Of a stretch of DNA of 64,000 bases, positions 38,089 through 48,700 are shown one piece after another (the stretch's first letter is position 1; every line of letters starts with the position of its first letter). The translations under genes were made by a program, and so were the position numbers. The DNA comes from Anastatus disparis (Eukaryota > Arthropoda > Insecta > Hymenoptera > Eupelmidae): contig JAFFSR010000218.1 in NCBI GenBank assembly GCA_017163975.1, positions 7,753,501 to 7,817,500 of the forward strand, written 5' to 3'. The notes below the pieces were generated by a model, which was given only the letters and a program-made list of their open reading frames with translations, ran no database searches and was not told the DNA's origin.

Positions 38089-38553
38089 TTTTTTTTTTTT
38101 GCCCTATTGGCCCGGGCGCAGCCTGACTTGGCCTAGCACCCGCATCCTTACCACCTTTGTGTGAGGATGTTACCTAGCACACATTTTTCCTATTTTTTAT
38201 TTTTTCCTATTTTCTTACGTCCTACATATCTTTATCCTAAGCTAACTAATAACCCACATCCCCGAGAAATCTTAGACTGCCGCGTTCCAGAGCAGTCGGT
38301 AAGCAGATTTCTACGGTCGATTCCCGCATTTACCCAGGCTTATTAGGCCTGTGACGCAGGGAAAACTCCCCCAGGAGAAAACCCACGCCAGGAACATTGA
38401 CCCATCGCACTCAGAGATTCTTTTTCCGATGAAAAAAAGCCTGAAAAAAATTTCAGGTTTTCACCGGGAATCGAACCCCCGACCGCTCGGAGCGAAAGTG
38501 TAGAGACCGTATAAGGCGTGCGCCTTAGCCGGTTACGCCACTGACGCTCCTTT
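38089..38553 (-). mobile_element. Second, longer tRNA-derived SINE with 12-bp target duplication
   Basis: A GC-rich block lies between two identical 12-mers, GCATTGTTGCTT, at 38077-38088 and 38554-38565. On the minus strand it starts with a tRNA-like head: GGAGCGTCAGTGGCGTAACC with an A-box-like core, and GGGGGTTCGATTCCCGGTG as B box. A body of about 350 bp follows, and it ends in a poly(A) run (T run at about 38089-38100). Head, A tail and target duplication together make retroposition by non-LTR machinery nearly certain. The family differs in sequence from the seven smaller SINEs. The long spacing between the two boxes suggests a tRNA with a long variable arm or a rearranged head. Confidence 0.92.
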
Positions 38554-38588
38554 GCATTGTTGCTTATTTACGTGCTCCTTGACGTATA

Positions 38589-38591
<3 letters not shown>

Positions 38592-38649
<58 letters not shown>
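38592..38649. repeat. (TA)n microsatellite
   Basis: TA run about 25 bp right of the target duplication of the long SINE. Confidence 0.97.
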
Positions 38650-38650
<1 letters not shown>

Positions 38651-40113
38651 GACAATCACTGGCAAACATTCCAAGGTACAATTGTTGTAACTTATAAATA
38701 TTCCTTTGATTACGATGCTTTTGTATTAACGCATATTAATCAAATTCTCGTATATTTTATGATAATATTACGACGAAAAAAATGTGCGCTTAGAAACTTT
38801 TCCATTTCGAAGAAAATTTCGAGTTCCAGAACATTATAATAACATGAGTTTAAAATTGTTGTTTATGAAAACAATAATTGTAAGACAATACTCAGAAGCT
38901 AGATATTACTTTACATGGAAGAGGATATTGCATGAGATCTTGGTTTCTTGTTACAACATTATCCGTTAAATTATGATTTCTTGAAGTACCATATTAAAGC
39001 GAAAGATTCAAATTTACGATATTGTTAAACATAAAATAAATCTTCATTATACAAAGGGAATAGGATTTATCAACGTAAATAAATCGCGACATTTAAAATG
39101 GTATAAATACGTATATTTATTAAAATTGTAGGTTTCGTTATTTATTAGTCGCTGAATCGTTAATTATTAAGTTCCAGGAAAGAGAAGTTGAACAAACTGA
39201 ATTTGATGTTTTGCGCATGTAGTGAGAGGTCTACTGAACCTGACACGCCATGTTTCACCCTAATCAGCTGGTATGAACTATTTTCTATTGTGTTCGAGTT
39301 TCGTATTAAGGAACTGGCCATAGTTATGAAGTTTGTAAATAGAATAGAAATTTGAACTTTTTACAATAAGGAATTCCTTTTCTCGATGTAATTGTCAATT
39401 ACTCGAGGAATTAAATTCAAATAGTATTAAAACAATATTACATATTCTTGTTATTTCAAAAATTCAATTATTTTATGATGAAAATTGTTTCACTAAAATT
39501 TCGTTTTACTTGCATTATTTAATAAATTAAATTATTTGCTGCCATATGACATAAACAAGATATAAACGAAATGAAATATGAGTATTTTAATTAATTCAGA
39601 TTGATTCATTAAGATTAATTTGCGATAGAGATTGTCATTTAATTGAAAGTCAAATATTAAATTTACATTTTTAAAGTTTTCGAATACTTTCCAAAACAAT
39701 TTGTTTGAATTTGAAAATTCTATTAGTCTTAGCCTTTTTCCAAAAAAGCAATAAATCAAAATGCCAAGTATAATCCATGGGGTAAAATCAGCGCTACAAA
39801 TTAAACATCCACTTCGTAGTAGGGAAGATATTAGCTTCAAGATAAAAATTTCAGTCTCTAGTAGTCAGAGAGTCACCCATCATCCAGATAACTTAATTAG
39901 AAATCTTGGAAAGAGAGAAAAACTAAAGTTATATATTGACTGGAGTATCCTACAACCCTTGGAATGTATTTTCAGTCTTTACAAACAGGGAAGAGACATT
40001 CGCGCATAATTTGTGTACTTCGCACACAAATACAGACATACATTATTGGCATAAGGAAAGTACATTAACGTAAATGAATTTGTATACTGAAAAGAATGTA
40101 TATAGATACTTAC

Positions 40114-40423
40114 CCAAATCCTTGAAATTCCGGTCCAAGATAGGATAGCAAGTCTTTCTGAAAGTCTGGTTTTATGACAACTCCATCGACGCTTGGTCCA
40201 AAAGCACTAAGGAAAGTCGGTGGCTTAATATCAGCTTTAAGTAATGATTCAAGGCTACTTTCTCGTAAGCAATCAACTAGTAGTTCATGATCTTTAAGTA
40301 GATCCTCTGGTACTGAGCAATTCACTGTTTCAGCTAGTTTTAAAGCATAAGTTACCGGATCCTCAACTACAGCCCACGATGATAGAGCACTACCAGATAA
40401 TAGGATTGCTCTCTTAAATAGTC
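40114..40423 (-). CDS. Nlg: Neuroligin, internal exon B
   Basis: This exon continues directly from exon A: the split glycine codon G|GA is rebuilt across the junction, giving MPGLFKRAILLSGSALSSWAV. It encodes about 103 residues, including RAILLSGSALSSWAV, the cysteine pair NCSVPEDLL...VDCLRE (which should form the conserved esterase-fold disulfide), and AFGPSVDGVVIKPDFQKDLL, a typical neuroligin signature. NCS is a potential glycosylation site. The acceptor is GGTTGGCAG before 40423 and the donor is GTAAGT after 40114. The exon ends in phase 2 (GG|A), matching exon C. The 1.3-kb intron between A and B contains a MITE. Length and motif order match insect neuroligins, with no stop or frameshift. 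Confidence 0.97.
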
Positions 40424-40737
40424 CTGCCAACCAAGATATTTAAATAATGTATATATAGTTATATGTGCATATATTGAATATAAGTTCAAGTACCTTTGGT
40501 ATGCCTTAAACTATAAATGCATACAACCATCACCTAGTTCTACCCAACTCTATATACACCTAAATTTAATGCTATTCAAGCTCGTTCTTGGCATGGGCTT
40601 GTACTACTATGAAAGACACTATGCCTCGCTGCGGTGCGTTCGCGTTATGCACGACTTAAATCATAAGTTGTTAAGCGAACCGTGCAAAAGCTCGTTCGAT
40701 CGTTGTATTCTGCTCTAACGTATATTGTCTATGTATA

Positions 40738-41099
40738 CACGGAGAGAAATTTGGCTATCCTACATTGACAACAAATATCACCTCGTAGATTGCGAACTAT
40801 ATTATAACCTTAAATTGGATTAATGAAAACATTCTATTTTCAAAATGAGAATCTCACAGTAGAGGCAAACATTGCATCGTCTCATTTCAACGATGTCAAT
40901 GTTTCGTTGACATCGTTGAAATGAGACGATGCAATGTTTACTTTTGTCTTGACTTCGCTCGAATAAAAACAAAGTTTGTTAACGGGCTAATAGGCAGATG
41001 TTAATCTATCGTTCACATCGCGTGAATATAACGTATTTTCGTTTGCAACCTACGAAGGATATTTTATGTCAATGTAGTATAGCCAAATTTCTCTCCGTG
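40738..41099. mobile_element. TA-flanked MITE (Tc1/mariner-like ends) with internal hairpin
   Basis: The ends are inverted repeats of about 31 bp (CACGGAGAGAAATTTGGCTA, then a near-match to TACATTGAC) flanked by TA at 40736-40737 and 41100-41101. Size is 362 bp and there is no coding capacity. TA target sites and CAC(G/T)GAGAGAAA-type ends suggest mobilisation by a Tc1/mariner-class transposase. It lies inside the short intron between neuroligin exons A and B. Confidence 0.9.
40867..40939. repeat. Perfect 33-bp hairpin inside the MITE
   Basis: Arms at 40867-40899 and 40907-40939 are exact reverse complements (AAACATTGCATCGTCTCATT...), separated by a 7-base loop TGTTTCG. A transcript through the neuroligin intron would fold into a small, perfectly paired stem on either strand. 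Confidence 0.93.
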
Positions 41100-41721
41100 T
41101 AAAGGAAATTTGAATTTCAACTGGCTATGTACCGTACTTTAAAGCGTTAGTTGCTTTCTTATTAACTGGTTAAGTATATAATTTTTCTTTTCAAAGAATA
41201 ATGTACAACGAAATGAAATTTTATCTTCTTTTTCAAGAATTTTTCAAATAAGTATGACAAATATTAATTTTATATATTAGATATTTATTTAGTTTTTACA
41301 AAAGATTTAAAATAAAATATGATTTCTTAATACATAGATATTTGAAAAATAAAAAATGAATTCTAATATAGAAATTTTAAGTTTATAAAATGTTTAAATA
41401 CTTGTTAACGTTTCTCCAGATTCCAAAGAAATAAATTAGTATTGCTGAACAACAGAATTTATTTTATTTTTTGTAAAAACAAAATGAAAAATCTTATAAT
41501 ACGGGTTCTTCTTAACAAAATTCTCTAGAAACAATTTATCTCGTGAATTCTGTAACGAAGCCTGATAACCTCTCCTTCTCTAATCTTTCCCGATCAATAC
41601 CCTCCCTAGCATGGCAATAAGTAATTAAAGCTCATCCACCCTCTAAAACATCCTCCAATCCCTCTTTTCTATCCTTTCGCTCTTCAATCCCTACCATAGT
41701 TTTAAGAGGATGTACTCTTAC

Positions 41722-42075
41722 CAGGCATGACGGTAGGACTGATGGCAAGGAAATTGACGCAGGCAGCACCGGTACCCTGTCCCATAAGTGTTACGTTGGT
41801 AGGATCACCACCAAAATATTCGATATTTTGTTGTACCCAATGTAATGCTGCTATTTGATCCATCAAACCATAATTGGCAACGCGAGCTTTCGTATGAGGT
41901 GATACATTTGCATTAAGGAAACCTAAGACTCCGAGACGATAGTTAAGAGTAATAATAACTTGGTCGGAATAGCTTGCAAGAACTGAACCATCGTAGGTGT
42001 TGCCGCTACCCCACTCGTAACTTTCACCGTGGATAAAGACCAATACAGGATGTTTACGTCCTCCTTCCGACATTC
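41722..42075 (-). CDS. Nlg: Neuroligin, internal exon A (oxyanion/nucleophile-elbow region)
   Basis: This exon encodes 117 full codons of a cholinesterase-like domain plus split codons at both ends. Visible motifs are HPVLVFIHGESYEWGSG (oxyanion-hole region, about residues 8-24 of the exon), NYRLGVLGFL, the conserved NYGLMDQIAALHWVQQNI block, and FGGDPTNVTLMGQGTGA. The GxSxG nucleophile elbow is GQGTG (about 98-102), so the catalytic serine is glycine, the hallmark of neuroligins: postsynaptic, single-pass, non-enzymatic adhesion proteins that bind neurexin. NVT is a possible N-glycosylation site. The acceptor is TTCGCAG before 42075 and the donor is GTAAGA after 41722. The exon enters with two bases of a codon and leaves with one, which fits exon B. 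It is the most upstream coding exon recognised here. Which insect neuroligin paralogue this is cannot be decided. Confidence 0.97.
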
Positions 42076-44635
42076 CTGCGAACAAAGAAAAATTAAAGCC
42101 TGGTTAATGAAATTTATCTTTTATGTTTGTCAAAGAAAAAATATTTAGTAAATATTGATTTATTTTTGGAAAATTTAGTTAAATTAAATTATCTCAAAAT
42201 TGAGAAAAGTTAATTAAAGTTACACGTCACTATGACGAAGCAATTACTGCATTACCAAAAGCAGCTTTCAAATTCTCTTTACAGGATCAAAAATCGAAAA
42301 ATTAAAGCTTAATGCAAGGAAGATTATTTTGGGATTTTAAATGTATTTCAATATTAATGGAATTTTAGAGTTTAATATAAGAATTATTGTTTATTATAGA
42401 CATGTAAATAAGACTATATATGCATTGGCCAATGATTGTATCATTAATCTCATTATAATTACAATCTTTCGCATTGATTATTCAAATGAAACTAATCCAT
42501 TTTAATTAGTCATTGTTATTAACTTAATAATACAAAGAGGAAAATTAGAAACGATTCAATGCTGTTTAATGGAGCTCGTTATATTTGTATTGATCGTTTG
42601 TTAAATCTACAATTATAGCAATAGTACCAATAGGATCTGAGCCAAAATTAAACGTCAGATTTGTATTAACCCTTCTAGCGATGGTTCAACTTTACTAAAT
42701 GGAAGCAATGATACAATGAAATTAATCCGAACATTCGCTTTCACATTATACGAATTAATATTTAAAAGAATATCCGTTTAAGTCGATGAAAAAAAAAATT
42801 TGTCGATAAGTTTTAAAGAAGTGCTATTGGTTATTATGCGCGTATTTCGATTCTCATTTACAAATTATTCCGTAAAGCCGATTATTTCTGTCGAATGAAT
42901 TGTAGTAAATAAAATTAAAATTGAAACAAACATTTTATTTGATAGTAGAAATCAATACAACTAATAGAAATTGTAATTAAATATTGATCCAACTTCTGTC
43001 ACACCAATTTCATCACAACTAAAATCTCGTATATCTCTGGCGATAAAGGAAAAATGAAATCGGAAAAGTAAATTGACGATCACTGTTTGCAATTAAGAGA
43101 CTGAATTTGTATTTTCTCTGCTCCGTTCGACTCTTATATACACAGAGGACAAATTTGTATGGAATCTCGATCGTTAAGTAAGCATGAGGGAGTTTGCTTT
43201 TGGACTCCTGCTTATCCTCCTTTTGCCTAAAAGAACGCTAATCGGTTTAACGGCATGTTCAAGTAGGAGGAGAAACATTGTTGAGTTCTTGTTAAAGAAC
43301 ACGTAAACCACTCGCTTGCCGAAAATTCCAGGTTCCCATACATACATGCAATACAAGTATATATACTGTACGGAAATTCGAAGGTGGTCTTACGGGTCTT
43401 GTGGTTTTTTTGGTATCCCCTTTGCGTTAAATCTCATTGGCATTTTAACAACACCAATCTAACGTTATAAGAAACTATAGATGGCTGGCTGAACAGGATG
43501 GATTAATTAAAATTGCGCGTTCTAAGTGCATATGGTTTTTATCGTTCCAATATTTATTAGTGCTTTGTAATTAATTTGGGATCAATAACAAGCTTAAATA
43601 TTTTATAAAGTAATGTGAGAAACAATTGAAGCGAAATTTTACAATATTTGCTTTCAGCATAATGAGAAATAAAAATCTTTTGATAACAAAATAAAACAAA
43701 AATATTCTGGGCATATTTCAGCATAAAATTCTACGTTACGTACAAACTTTTCGTATTCAATTTTCTCCGAAACTTTTTTTTTTACGGATATAACTTAGAT
43801 TATTATCTGTCACAAAACTTTACCGAATTGTTTCATCAAATTACTTTATATAAACGTGTATAACTTTAAAAGTTGAAATGCTACTTAATACATCTTAAAT
43901 TACTTTTCATAAGAATAAATTTAAGAATATAAGTTTTGAGAATTATTAAAAATCTTTTTGATTAACTATTTTAGTCATATGCATAATGTAGAAAGTGTAT
44001 CTAATATTAAATACATTATCCTTGGATTTTGTACAAGCCAAAATGTAATTACTGTTCCCTTTATGTATTCAGGGCAGTTCATATAAGACTATATTTTAGA
44101 CTAATTATATGCATAATGTGCGCTTTACGATATTAGAAGGATGAAAAAAATAAGATTTCATTAAATATTGTTAAACTTTTGATAATGTCACAAATCTACT
44201 TTTTATAATTACGAAAGAAAAAAAATTATCAACATGATCGTTTTAATACTTCACTATGGTACTTTATATACTTTAATTTAAGTCCTTTTCATATAAAACT
44301 TTTAAAAACTTTCCTGCAAGCTCGTATTTGATTAACCAGAAAATTGACCAAAAGTATCCTCTGTAAAATCCCTTACGAGGTAAAAGCTTGAATGCTCAAA
44401 ATGAAGAGAGTGAAAATGCTTAGATAGCAATGCCAAACTATATAAAGCGTGTACATATATATAGCACCAAAGTCCAGTACGAAAAAGACCTTTAACCTTT
44501 TTCTCTCTCTCTCTTTCTTTCTCTTTTTCGCCGGGACGACAAAACAAAAGACTAAGGCGTGTTGACCGCGCGTCTGGCTCTATAGAAAATTTCTTTGCTT
44601 TTTCTATGTACACGTATATATACATATATAAATGC

Positions 44636-44638
<3 letters not shown>

Positions 44639-44684
<46 letters not shown>
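44639..44684. repeat. (TA)n microsatellite
   Basis: Uninterrupted TA run upstream of neuroligin exon A. Confidence 0.97.
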
Positions 44685-44685
<1 letters not shown>

Positions 44686-45747
44686 CTTTAGACCGTTGAA
44701 TAGAGGCTTGAAACTTCTTGGTCTTTTTTAAAGAGTCTACGCGTAGTAAAGAAAAGGTAGTAGCAGTCGAGCTTGCATCAACGCCTTCAATATAACGTCG
44801 CATCGCTTTTCCTCTTTCCTTCTATTTTCTTTTTATTTTCATTTTTTTCTCTCCACTCTATTCTTTACAGTTTCCTGTTTTATTTTCGCATCACCTTCGA
44901 AGTTCTTTGGTTACAAAATTTTTTTACATTGTCGCCATGGCTTCAATTTTCACATTTTTAATAATTAAAGATTATACGCTAGGGGATTTGTGTGTTAAAG
45001 GAAAAAAAGATGCGTTACCTTGTTGGTAGAAAAACGAATACAGTACCTTGGGATATATCAAGGGTTTATAACACTAGGGTAGTGACTATCTTTAGTAAGA
45101 CCCTTTACGAGAGGAAAGAAAGAAAAGAAAAGAAAGGAAAGGGTAAGGATCTAAGGTGAGATGTTTTAAAACGCTTTATGTTTGTTTATGTTCTTAAGAT
45201 AGACTTGTATTGTGTAGCTTGAACGTTTGATACTAGAATGAAAGTCATTTTGTCGTCCTTAAGAGTTTCTTTTGATACCGGAGATCATTGCCCTTACGTG
45301 TCATCAATTCAAAATTTGTAAAGCGGATGCAAATATGAGACTTTATTCAAGATAAATCGATAAGACATTTTCCAAGATGAATTGATATTTTAAATTTTAC
45401 AAAGGCTTCAACTTGATATTGGGTATACATGTATACGTGTGCGTGTGTGTGTGTGTATGTATGTATGTATTTATATATACATATATTCTTATCCATAATA
45501 AAAACTCATAAGTTAAATGCAGCACTAAAATCCTTTATGATTAATTAGTAATATGTTAATCCTTCAGCGACTTTACGCAATGGATATAATTATTTTGAAG
45601 TCAGTAGCCTGTAGGCTCACAAACTTTAGCCTATAAACAGAATACCAAACAAGCATAGATATAATACATGTATATATATATATGTGTGTATGTCTGTGTG
45701 TGTGTCTGTGCGTAAATGCTTGTAGATATGTATGTATGTCAGTAAAT

Positions 45748-45748
<1 letters not shown>

Positions 45749-45787
<39 letters not shown>
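45749..45787. repeat. (TA)n microsatellite in a compound repeat region
   Basis: TA run in a 500-bp zone that also holds (GT)n, (TATG)n and (CA)-rich stretches (about 45435-45985). Confidence 0.95.
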
Positions 45788-45790
<3 letters not shown>

Positions 45791-48700
45791 ACGCGCCCAG
45801 AGACAAAGAGAGAGAGAAGCTCCTCTGTAAGGATACGAATAATTAGTTTGATACTGAGTTCAATCGAGCTTTGTAGTAAAGGCTATATAGATAGTGGATA
45901 TACGGATAGTTGTAACAGAGATAGAGACCGTAATAAGCATATATATACGTAAACTCACACGCACACATCCACACACATATAAATATACACATGATCTAAC
46001 GCGTTTCCTATAGGGCATATATATATTTATATTCCGAGAAATATGTAAAGCGTATTCTCCATACTATGCGTAAAAAGTATTGGTTTGCAATTAATATAGA
46101 GTAGATTATAACTGATAACGCATGGTATTTAGTAATAAAGATTCAAGTTGACTATTAAACAAATCAAATATTGATTATTAGTTAAATCGACTTCGTACAT
46201 TGTTGCATAATACTGATAATTTCAATTTTCAATACGGCTCAATTGTTATGAATAAAAACTTGCATGGGACAATTTTTATGACATATGATTTACTCATAAA
46301 TTATTTTAAAACTTGTTAAGAAGAGGAAAATTTAATAAATTTAAGTCTTAACATTATACGTGCAACTCTTTTATTTTTAACAATATAAAAAGTTGAACAT
46401 ATAAGTTTTGTTTTGATTCTACTTTACTCGAAATAATGAAATAAGTAGATTGGGATACGAAAGAAAGAAAAAGCTTTAACTTAAAAATTTTTTTTTACTG
46501 TATCTGTCTTAATATTACATATGATTCTTGGACTTGAATATGTCTTGTAGTTTTTGGCTTCGAATAAAATAACATTTTTTTCCATCTAATATTAAATAAA
46601 GTGTTAATATACAAAATAAAAAAAACAATATTTTCTTATTATATTTATTATAATTCATGTTTTGATTATTTTATTCATAATTACAATTTTCAATATTTTA
46701 GTAAAATATAAACATTAAAGTTAATTAATTGACTTCAACGAAAATTAGTTATGATAATTAATCAAGTAAATATTCAATTTAATATTTAATGATATGCCAA
46801 TTTAATAGGTTAATTTAAAATGAAATATTATACCCATACTTGATATCGTGCACATTCAACATTCCAAGTTATTCCACTAATGGTACAATCTTACATTAGT
46901 CACAAACATCACGCAAAGTTTACACATGTTTGTAATTTTCGTTAATCTTATTAAATCTGTAAACGTAGATTTACCATTATGACAAATGACAAAACTTGAA
47001 ATACCAAGAGTAACGACACACGTTGCATTTAAGCCCACTTAACACTCAATTCTACCGAGGAATAGACGTTCACAGAAGCCTTTTTTGTTTAGCCTCGCTT
47101 TTCACATGTATATATAGAATAAAAAAGGATTTTCATCTTTATCGTTAAATATTTCTCTCTTGGATTACTTGTTGGTCACGTACTTACGTGTATATGTATA
47201 TATATATACGTATCCTTAAGCTCGGCAGTATAGCATCGAGAAATTGCACTGAGACTAGAGATCTTCGGCTTACTGGGATTGAAAGCTTTCTATTATCAGT
47301 TACCTGTTCTTTATTTTCTTCTTTCCTTTTTTTACTCGTTTCTTTTTTTTTTTTAACTTTTTTTCTTCTTTTTCATTTTGAAAAAAAGGAGAGAAGTAGC
47401 TGGCTCATAGGATTGATTGTTATTAGTTGTATACATTGCTAAGCTTTTTATTCGTACTTGAAAAGTTTAATAGGAGCTTTTTACTCTTTATTTTTTTCTC
47501 ATTTTGAAGATACGATCCTGGAGTATAAAGTAATGTGTACTGGTTTAAAGCATTTAATATGGATTAAAGTTTAGATTAAAAAATGAAAAATTTAATTCTT
47601 TTGAATTTTTTTCCGCATCATTTTACATCTTACGTCGTAATATTTTCGTAAATACAACGGAAAATTGTTTAATATCAAATGTTAATATTTTTGTTCATAT
47701 TTAAATTTTTCTATTATACTATTGCTATACTTTGTAATAAAATTAAGCAATATTTCTATTGGTCAAACAGTTGAAATAATAATAAAAAGTAAAAATACCT
47801 TTATTTAAATAAGAAAATTTTAACTGTTCATAAGATGAATACAAATGTTACTTAATTTATCTATTTTACAGCCTATATAACAATTCCTTTTATTTTTTTA
47901 TACTTTATAAATGTTTCCATTGATTGTGTAAGCTTTAATTTCAAAGCTTACAAAACTTGGTGAAAAAAAAAGTTGAAATTAAATTCAAAATATTTAATTT
48001 GAGCCATCATCAGTGCAATACAGAAAATTTTCATTGTATCAAGAGATCAATTGATTTCTTACATTCCCATTTAATCAAATTTCTTTTGTAATAACATAGC
48101 AGACTTTAATATCAAAGCAGCTATAATATTCAAAAGCTAATAAATATTCCGACGAAATTTTTAATAACTGGTATATTCTAAATGGCTCGTAAAATAAAAT
48201 GAGAAAGAAAGAGTCATAGAGGAGTTTAAATGGGTATTAAAAATTACCATATCTCCGTTAAAGCAATGTATAAAGAAGACTACTTTTTTTTTTTCTTTTC
48301 ATTTTTTTTCAACGTTATTTTCAATGTAAACCCAGGAAAATCTTTTACCCTTTTTTTTTGCACCTATGAATAAAGAATATTTAAGTAGCTTGCTTTTCAT
48401 CCGTTATATATGGAAGCAGGAAAGGTGTTATTGAAGTCAGAGAAAATATTTTCCTAGCACGTTAAAACTATGAATCACGAAAAAAATTTACCTGCGAATT
48501 TTTATTTACAATAAACGACTCTCGCGCGAGCACAAAATTTTTTAGTTTATGTATGTAGGTGAGGCTCTTTTTTTTTCTTCTTCAAAATATTTTCGTATCA
48601 CTCGAATTAAAACGATTTTCAAAATAAATATTTTCCAAAAAAAAACTGAAATACAATAATAAATATAATTTCAAAAATAAATATTTTTTAAAAATTTATA

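Larger units (their letters stand above)
36440..40113 (-). other. Neuroligin intron between exons B and C
   Basis: A 3.7-kb intron interrupted by a 465-bp SINE with target duplication (38089-38553) and a (TA)n tract (about 38592-38649). The stretch 37370-37800 is purine-rich and open in several frames, but low in complexity. No other feature is seen. Confidence 0.8.
40424..41721 (-). other. Neuroligin 1.3-kb intron between exons A and B
   Basis: This is the shortest intron of the set. It holds the TA-flanked MITE at 40738-41099, which makes up over a quarter of it. The remainder (40424-40735, 41102-41721) shows nothing recognisable. Confidence 0.85.

Noticed and set aside
38455..38550. tRNA gene on the minus strand
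   Set aside because: It is the 5' head of a SINE with poly(A) tail and target duplication, and the box spacing is too long for an ordinary tRNA.
39532..39840. 102-codon minus-strand frame inside intron B-C
   Set aside because: AT-driven Leu/Ile/Asn/Phe composition, no motif, and not in phase with the neuroligin exons.
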